A DNA stretch of 17,908 bases from an uncultured Eubacteriales bacterium (GTDB lineage Bacteria > Bacillota_A > Clostridia > Oscillospirales > Oscillospiraceae), in contig ONPY01000049.1 of the NCBI GenBank assembly GCA_900319835.1, positions 1-17,908 of the forward strand, read 5' to 3'. The position numbers and the translations under genes were made by a program. This document shows positions 15,889 through 17,908 of the stretch, in pieces. The first letter of the stretch is position 1. Each line of letters opens with the position of its first letter. The notes below the pieces were generated by a model. That model had not been told where the DNA came from and made no database searches. It worked only from the letters and a program-made list of their open reading frames with translations.

Positions 15889-17088
15889 TTACTTGGTGTT
15901 GAAAATCTTGAAGATGCTGTCGAAGGGATCTTCCTCCGCGGCGGGAGCCTTGGGCTCCTGGGCGGGAGCGGCCGGAGCCGCGGGAGCCGCAGCGGCTGCC
16001 TTCTCAGCGGCGCCAGAGAACAGGCCCTGGGGTCTCTCGCGTGCGGGAGCGGCGGGACGCACAGGGGTGTAGGCCGGGGTCTGCACCGGGGCGGCAGGAG
16101 CCGCGGCGGCAGCGGGAGCCTCACCGTTGACGGAGGCGTCCTCAAAGCCGGTGGCGATGACGGTGACGCGGATCTCGTCCTCCAGATTAGGATCGAAGGT
16201 TGCACCAAAGATGATGTTGGCCTCGGGATGCGCGGCCTCCTGCACGAGGCTGGCGGCGGTCTCGACATCCTCCAGGTCCATGTCCTCGGAACCGGTGATG
16301 TTGATCAGCACGCCGCGCGCGCCGTTGATGGAGGTCTCCATCAGGGGGCTGGCGACGGCCATGCGGGCGGCCTCCTCGGCCTTGCCCTTGCCAGCCGCGT
16401 GGCCCACGCCCATGTGGGCAAAGCCCGCGTTCTTCATGATGCAGGTGACGTCGGCAAAGTCCAGGTTGATAAAGCCGGTGTTCTTGATCAGATCGGAGAT
16501 GCTGGTGACGGCCTGGAGAAGCACGTCGTCGGCAATTTCAAAGGCGTTTGCCAGGGTGACCTTCTGGTCGGTGGCAAATTTCAGGCGGTCATTGGGGATG
16601 ATGAGCAGGGAGTCCACCCGGCCCAGCAGTTCCTTGATGCCGGCGTTGGCCTGGTCCATGCGGCGCTTGCCCTCAAACTTAAAGGGCTTGGTCACGACGC
16701 CGACGGTCAGCAGGCCCGCGTCCCGGGCGATCTCGGCCACGATGGGTGCCGCGCCCGTGCCGGTGCCGCCGCCCATACCGGCGGTGATGAAGGCCATATC
16801 CGCATTCTCAATGACCTTGGCGATGTTGTTGCGGCTCTCCTCGGCGGAGCGCTTGCCCACCTCAGGATCGGAACCGGCGCCCTGTCCTCTGGTGGTCTTC
16901 TCGCCGATCTGTACCTTCTGATCCGCGTTGGAGACGGCCAGCGCCTGCTTGTCCGTGTTGACCGCGATAAACTCAACGCCCTGAGTCCCCGCCTTTACCA
17001 TACGGTTGACGACGTTGTTGCCTGCGCCGCCAATACCGATCACTTTTATATTGACAACATTTTCGGGTCCGTCGGCTTTAAAATCCAT
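15889..17088 (-). CDS. ftsZ: Cell division GTPase FtsZ
   Basis: This 399-residue tubulin homologue forms the division ring. The nucleotide-binding segments are VIGIGGAGNNVVNRM (16-30), NTDKQAL (44-50), the tubulin signature AGMGGGTGTGAAP (103-115) and the catalytic T7-loop region with NLDFADV (208-214). The core ends near residue 318, and a 70-residue linker very rich in Ala and Pro follows. The C-terminus is DPFDSIFKIFNTK, not the canonical DxPxFLR-type tail peptide. The start ATG 17088 (MDFKADGPENVVNIKVIGIG) has GGGAGG 8 bases upstream; 15 extra in-frame codons upstream look like leader, not protein. A dedicated promoter lies 70-100 bases upstream, so ftsZ can be expressed apart from ftsQ. 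Confidence 0.98.
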   Translation of the reverse strand: MDFKADGPENVVNIKVIGIGGAGNNVVNRMVKAGTQGVEFIAVNTDKQALAVSNADQKVQIGEKTTRGQGAGSDPEVGKRSAEESRNNIAKVIENADMAFITAGMGGGTGTGAAPIVAEIARDAGLLTVGVVTKPFKFEGKRRMDQANAGIKELLGRVDSLLIIPNDRLKFATDQKVTLANAFEIADDVLLQAVTSISDLIKNTGFINLDFADVTCIMKNAGFAHMGVGHAAGKGKAEEAARMAVASPLMETSINGARGVLINITGSEDMDLEDVETAASLVQEAAHPEANIIFGATFDPNLEDEIRVTVIATGFEDASVNGEAPAAAAAPAAPVQTPAYTPVRPAAPARERPQGLFSGAAEKAAAAAPAAPAAPAQEPKAPAAEEDPFDSIFKIFNTK

Positions 17089-17159
17089 ATCTGTGCCTCC
17101 CAGTGTTTGATAACGATAACGCAAAAATGACAAAAGTTCTCATAGTTTCTACAGTCGGT

Positions 17160-17188
17160 ATTTTATTACATTTGCTTTCAGGAGTCAA
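17160..17188 (-). promoter_or_regulatory. Sigma-A promoter of ftsZ
   Basis: On the minus strand, -35 TTGACT (17183-17188) and -10 TAAAAT (17160-17165) are separated by 17 bases. The start point near 17153 gives a 65-base leader that includes a direct repeat GTTATCGTTATC shortly before the ribosome binding site. Further upstream, two TTACAAAA copies (about 17213-17232) precede the -35 box. Confidence 0.85.
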
Positions 17189-17239
17189 GAGCTTTTTTCA
17201 TTTTGCGGAAAACTTTTGTAAACATTTTGTAACCAGTCC

Positions 17240-17908
17240 TCAAGTGGGGCTGAACCTTGCTGTGTTTCCGTCGCTCACATTGATTATGCCCACATCTCCG
17301 TCCATTAATTGCGACATGGCGGACATCAGCATGCCGAATTTATATTCCACATTGCTATCGTCCCCCAGCACGACCGTGTATTTGCCCGCATAGGTGAAGG
17401 TAACGCGGCGCGGATTGGTGAAGTCCACGCGGCCCACCTGGCGGTACAGGCCGCGGGCCTCCAACTGATAGAGCACCTCCGCGATGTAGTCCACAATTTC
17501 CGTGCCGCCGTCCGCTGTCTGCAGCGGCTCTCCGATCATGAGGGTGCCGGGATCGATGCCGTCAATGGGGATCAGGCCCTCCAGCTCGTCGTCATTGGCC
17601 TTGCCCAGCACCTTGCAGTTGTGATCGATGGTCCACATCTCCTCACCCAAAACGATATAGGCCAGGGCCTGGCTCTCGGTAACGGTGATGATGACCCTGT
17701 TGGGCAGGCTGCGTTCCACGGCCACCTCATCGATATAGGGCAGCTTTGCGAAAACGCGGCTCAGGGCGGCAAACCTGTCAAAGAAAAACAGGTTGTCGCC
17801 CTCCTCGATATCGATGGCGCGGATGATCTCCTCGTCCGTGTAGTGGAGATTGCCCTGCACCTGGATATCCGACACACGGAAAAAGACGCTCATCACAAAG
17901 ATGACGGC
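17240..17908 (-). CDS. ftsQ: C-terminal part of cell division protein FtsQ/DivIB (5' end outside the window)
   Basis: The visible 222 residues begin at the end of a membrane segment (AVIFVMSVFFRV), go directly into a POTRA domain (SDIQVQGNLHYTDEEIIRAIDIEEGDNLFFFD, written here in part: VQGNLHYTDEEII) and then the beta domain with LPYIDEVAVERSLPNRVIITVTE. This order, transmembrane helix then POTRA then FtsQ domain, is that of FtsQ/DivIB, a divisome scaffold that regulates septal wall synthesis with FtsL and FtsB. The end VSDGNTARFSPT is short. Its cytoplasmic N-terminus and start codon are beyond the right edge of the window; the internal GTG/ATG at 17891-17896 fall within the membrane helix and are not the true start. 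ftsZ follows after 151 bases, the usual order at the end of a dcw cluster. Confidence 0.9.
   Translation of the reverse strand, partial: AVIFVMSVFFRVSDIQVQGNLHYTDEEIIRAIDIEEGDNLFFFDRFAALSRVFAKLPYIDEVAVERSLPNRVIITVTESQALAYIVLGEEMWTIDHNCKVLGKANDDELEGLIPIDGIDPGTLMIGEPLQTADGGTEIVDYIAEVLYQLEARGLYRQVGRVDFTNPRRVTFTYAGKYTVVLGDDSNVEYKFGMLMSAMSQLMDGDVGIINVSDGNTARFSPT

Noticed and set aside
15880..17130. 416-codon open frame on the plus strand opposite ftsZ
   Set aside because: It is the shadow of ftsZ; its Gly-rich start is simply the complement of the Ala/Pro linker.

Overview
The window looks like a core-chromosome segment from a GC-rich anaerobic member of the Bacillota, most likely class Clostridia (an Oscillospiraceae/Oscillospirales-type genome). 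The evidence is a T-box in front of alaS, a CIRCE element in front of groESL, strong GGAGG-type ribosome binding sites, sigma-A promoters, gene families typical of Clostridia, and third positions rich in G and C. This placement is inferred from the sequence; no search was run. I see no tRNA, rRNA, CRISPR array, intact insertion sequence or prophage.

Layout. Bases 1-6079 are read on the minus strand. In transcription order they hold mltG, a U32-family peptidase that overlaps the mltG end, a separate sigma-A promoter with an alanine T-box leader, alaS, hinT, a terminator hairpin, and the first 69 codons of a membrane protein that resembles the start of ComEC. At 6248-6406 on the plus strand lies a 52-residue Gly/Cys-rich membrane peptide with its own terminator. 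Bases 6450-10133 are a minus-strand operon: prfC (RF3), a cyclodeaminase/cyclohydrolase-fold protein, a Sir2 deacylase and thymidylate kinase, with gaps of 17-30 bp and one clear promoter in front of prfC.

Bases 10315-13230 on the plus strand carry a DUF554 membrane protein with its own promoter and terminator, then a second unit with a THUMP-domain RNA methyltransferase and a diacylglycerol-kinase-family lipid kinase. The promoter of that second unit has an 18-bp palindrome between -35 and -10. Bases 13302-15339 are the heat-shock operon groES-groEL under a CIRCE operator with unusually long arms. A 549-bp gene-poor stretch follows, with two strong hairpins and an unrecognised open stretch. 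The window ends with ftsZ (own promoter) and the 3' part of an ftsQ/divIB gene, both on the minus strand; this is the usual end of a division and cell wall cluster.

Most of the window is housekeeping: translation (alaS, prfC), cell wall and division (mltG, ftsQ, ftsZ), folding (groESL), nucleotide and folate metabolism (tmk, cyclohydrolase-like), and RNA modification. I found no convincing new multi-gene system. The best leads are the Cys-rich peptide with a possible sporulation promoter, the operator-like palindrome at 11101-11118, the start-codon puzzle of the U32 gene, the FtsZ tail without a canonical C-terminal peptide, and the odd spacer after groEL.
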